A stretch of DNA of 64,000 nt. Source: Roseimaritima ulvae (GTDB lineage: Bacteria; Planctomycetota; Planctomycetia; Pirellulales; Pirellulaceae). A program made the position numbers and the translations under genes. Under the pieces are notes generated by a model. It did no database searches. It saw nothing but the letters and a program-made list of their open reading frames with translations, and was not told the DNA's origin. Of the stretch, positions 63,011-64,000 are shown one piece after another (the stretch's first letter is position 1; each line of letters starts with the position of its first letter). The stretch covers positions 620,001 to 684,000 of the forward strand of contig NZ_CP042914.1 in assembly GCF_008065135.1 (NCBI RefSeq), in the 5' to 3' direction.

Positions 63011-63120
63011 CAAGGTCGTTGTTCGCTCCGCGAACATAACGAAGGGAAGGAATCGTTGCGTTGCGTTCGCGGAGCGAACGACGACCTTACGTTGCGTTCG
63101 CGGAGCGAACGACGACCTTG
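63011..63120. repeat. GTTCGCGGAGCGAAC palindrome repeats
   Basis: Two direct units 31 bp apart (from 63061 and 63092; core TTGCGTTCGCGGAGCGAACG followed by ACGACCTT) and one inverted partial copy (63011-63040) fill the gap between the T2SS F gene end and the HEAT-like gene start. The inner GTTCGC-GGA-GCGAAC is a perfect hairpin. Confidence 0.92.
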
Positions 63121-63123
63121 GGG

Positions 63124-64000
63124 CTAGATGGCGGAGGAGCTTTTGATGACGGGGATCAGCAGGGCCATCACCACGATCAACACCAGCGTGGCCATGATCA
63201 GCAGCATCACCGGTTCCAGCAGCCGGACGAATAGGTCCAGGCGGCGGAAGGTGCGTTTTTCCAGGGTGTCGGCGATCGTCGGCAGGACGCTCTCCAGCGA
63301 GTTGCTTTCTTCGGCGACGCTGATCATTTCCACCACGGTGTTGGGGAAATAACCGCTGCTGCGAAGCGGTGAAGCCAAGCTTTCTCCCGAACGAATGTTC
63401 TCGCTGGCTTCGCCGATCGAACGGCTCAGCAAACGGTTACCGGTGGCGGCTCGACTGATTTCCAGCGACTTCAAAATCGGCACGCCGTTGCCCAGCAGGG
63501 TGCCCAGTACGCGGCAAAAGCGAGCTACGGCCAGGTTCATCAAAATGTCGCCGAGCACCGGGATTCTTAATTTGATCCGGTCGGCGGCAAATTTACCGGC
63601 TTCGCTCTGCAGTTTAAAACGGATGAAGAACCCCAGGGCGATCAAGGCTAACAAGATGTAGATCCCGTAGGACTGCAACATCATGCTGAACGATAGCAGA
63701 CCGTCGGTCAGGGCCGGCATTTCGCCTTTGTCTCGCAGCCGCGCGAACAGCGGATCAAACTTGGGCACAAAGAACACGATCAGGACCGTGATCACGATCG
63801 AGCCGACGCCGAACAGGAACACCGGATAGGCCATCGCGCTGACGGTTTTGCCCTTGAGGTCTTCTTGCAGTTCGGTGAACGTGCTGACCCGGTCCAAGGC
63901 GTCTTCCAGGAACCCGCCTTCGGTTCCCGCGCGGACCATGTTGATGCCCATCTCGCTGAACACGCGGGGGTACCGGGCCATGGCGTTGCCCAGCGGTTCG
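63124..64000 (-). CDS. Type II secretion/type IV pilus inner-membrane protein GspF/PilC, N-terminus beyond window
   Basis: The reading frame is open through the right edge, so the first 100-130 residues are missing. The visible 292 or so residues carry the T2SSF pattern twice: VFSEMGINMVRAGTEGGFLEDALDRV at the end of the first domain, and a second domain with AVARFCRVLGTLLGNGVPILKSLEI, IRSGESLASPLRSSGYFPNTVVEMISVAEESNSLESVL. Three membrane helices are evident (VSAMAYPVFLFGVGSIVITVLIVFFVP, LQSYGIYILLALIALGFFIRF, LLEPVMLLIMATLVLIVVMALLIPVI). It is the inner-membrane platform of the secretion or pilus machine; which one cannot be told. Confidence 0.95.
   Translation of the reverse strand, partial: EPLGNAMARYPRVFSEMGINMVRAGTEGGFLEDALDRVSTFTELQEDLKGKTVSAMAYPVFLFGVGSIVITVLIVFFVPKFDPLFARLRDKGEMPALTDGLLSFSMMLQSYGIYILLALIALGFFIRFKLQSEAGKFAADRIKLRIPVLGDILMNLAVARFCRVLGTLLGNGVPILKSLEISRAATGNRLLSRSIGEASENIRSGESLASPLRSSGYFPNTVVEMISVAEESNSLESVLPTIADTLEKRTFRRLDLFVRLLEPVMLLIMATLVLIVVMALLIPVIKSSSAI

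Noticed and set aside
1-64000. tRNA or rRNA genes
   Set aside because: No cloverleaf with a T-loop consensus and no rRNA-like segment was noticed by eye. A covariance-model scan would be needed to exclude a divergent tRNA.

Overview
The window looks like chromosome from a planctomycete, most likely Pirellulaceae (Rhodopirellula-like). It is GC-rich. It carries lineage-typical proteins: DUF1080 and DUF4159 proteins, an ASPIC/UnbV FG-GAP protein beside a multihaem cytochrome, a secretin-N-domain protein, DUF4332, a MoxR ATPase, and giant HEAT-like exported proteins. LPS genes (kdsA, an LpxL-type acyltransferase) indicate a Gram-negative envelope. No rRNA, tRNA, CRISPR array, prophage or complete insertion sequence was recognised. 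The family assignment is inferred from gene content.

Layout. 0-12.4 kb is mostly housekeeping: a four-helix-bundle protein; glmU(N-terminal domain)-prs overlapping on the minus strand; an LpxL-like acyltransferase, M20 amidohydrolase and YbdK-type ligase on plus; a Ser/Thr kinase, purF and an NT-HD protein on minus; glyA and a response regulator on plus. 12.7-20.7 kb is a tight four-gene minus-strand operon: secretin-N-domain protein, MMPL/RND exporter, small unknown, phospholipase-C-like/DUF4332 fusion. 21-33 kb holds an M13 peptidase, a DUF4159 protein divergent from moxR, lysA, an S1-domain protein, ftsQ-murB and a thioredoxin. 33.5-41.4 kb holds an oxidoreductase, a lipid-kinase/kdsA/lipoprotein operon, and a LarA-like gene with moaA. 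41.6-50 kb holds a MOSC protein, a DUF1080 protein with 33 PKPE-type repeats, and a putative respiratory or sensory cluster (small Cys-rich exported protein, pentahaem b/c cytochrome with TPRs, ASPIC/UnbV protein). 50.1-56.6 kb is a two-gene, start/stop-overlapping unit: a soluble M48-like metallopeptidase and a 1728-residue pseudokinase-SF1 helicase-nuclease fusion. This is the best candidate for a poorly described system, possibly anti-mobile-element. The window ends with a 1996-residue HEAT-like exported protein and a truncated type II secretion F gene.

The non-coding space is unusual. Nearly every gap of more than 100 bp holds one of about eleven families of short palindromic repeats. Several annotated stop codons lie inside these repeats. 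One family is expanded as an in-frame 39-bp tandem array inside the signal-peptide region of a lipoprotein. A 133-139-bp MITE-like element has inserted into another family, with a visible target duplication.
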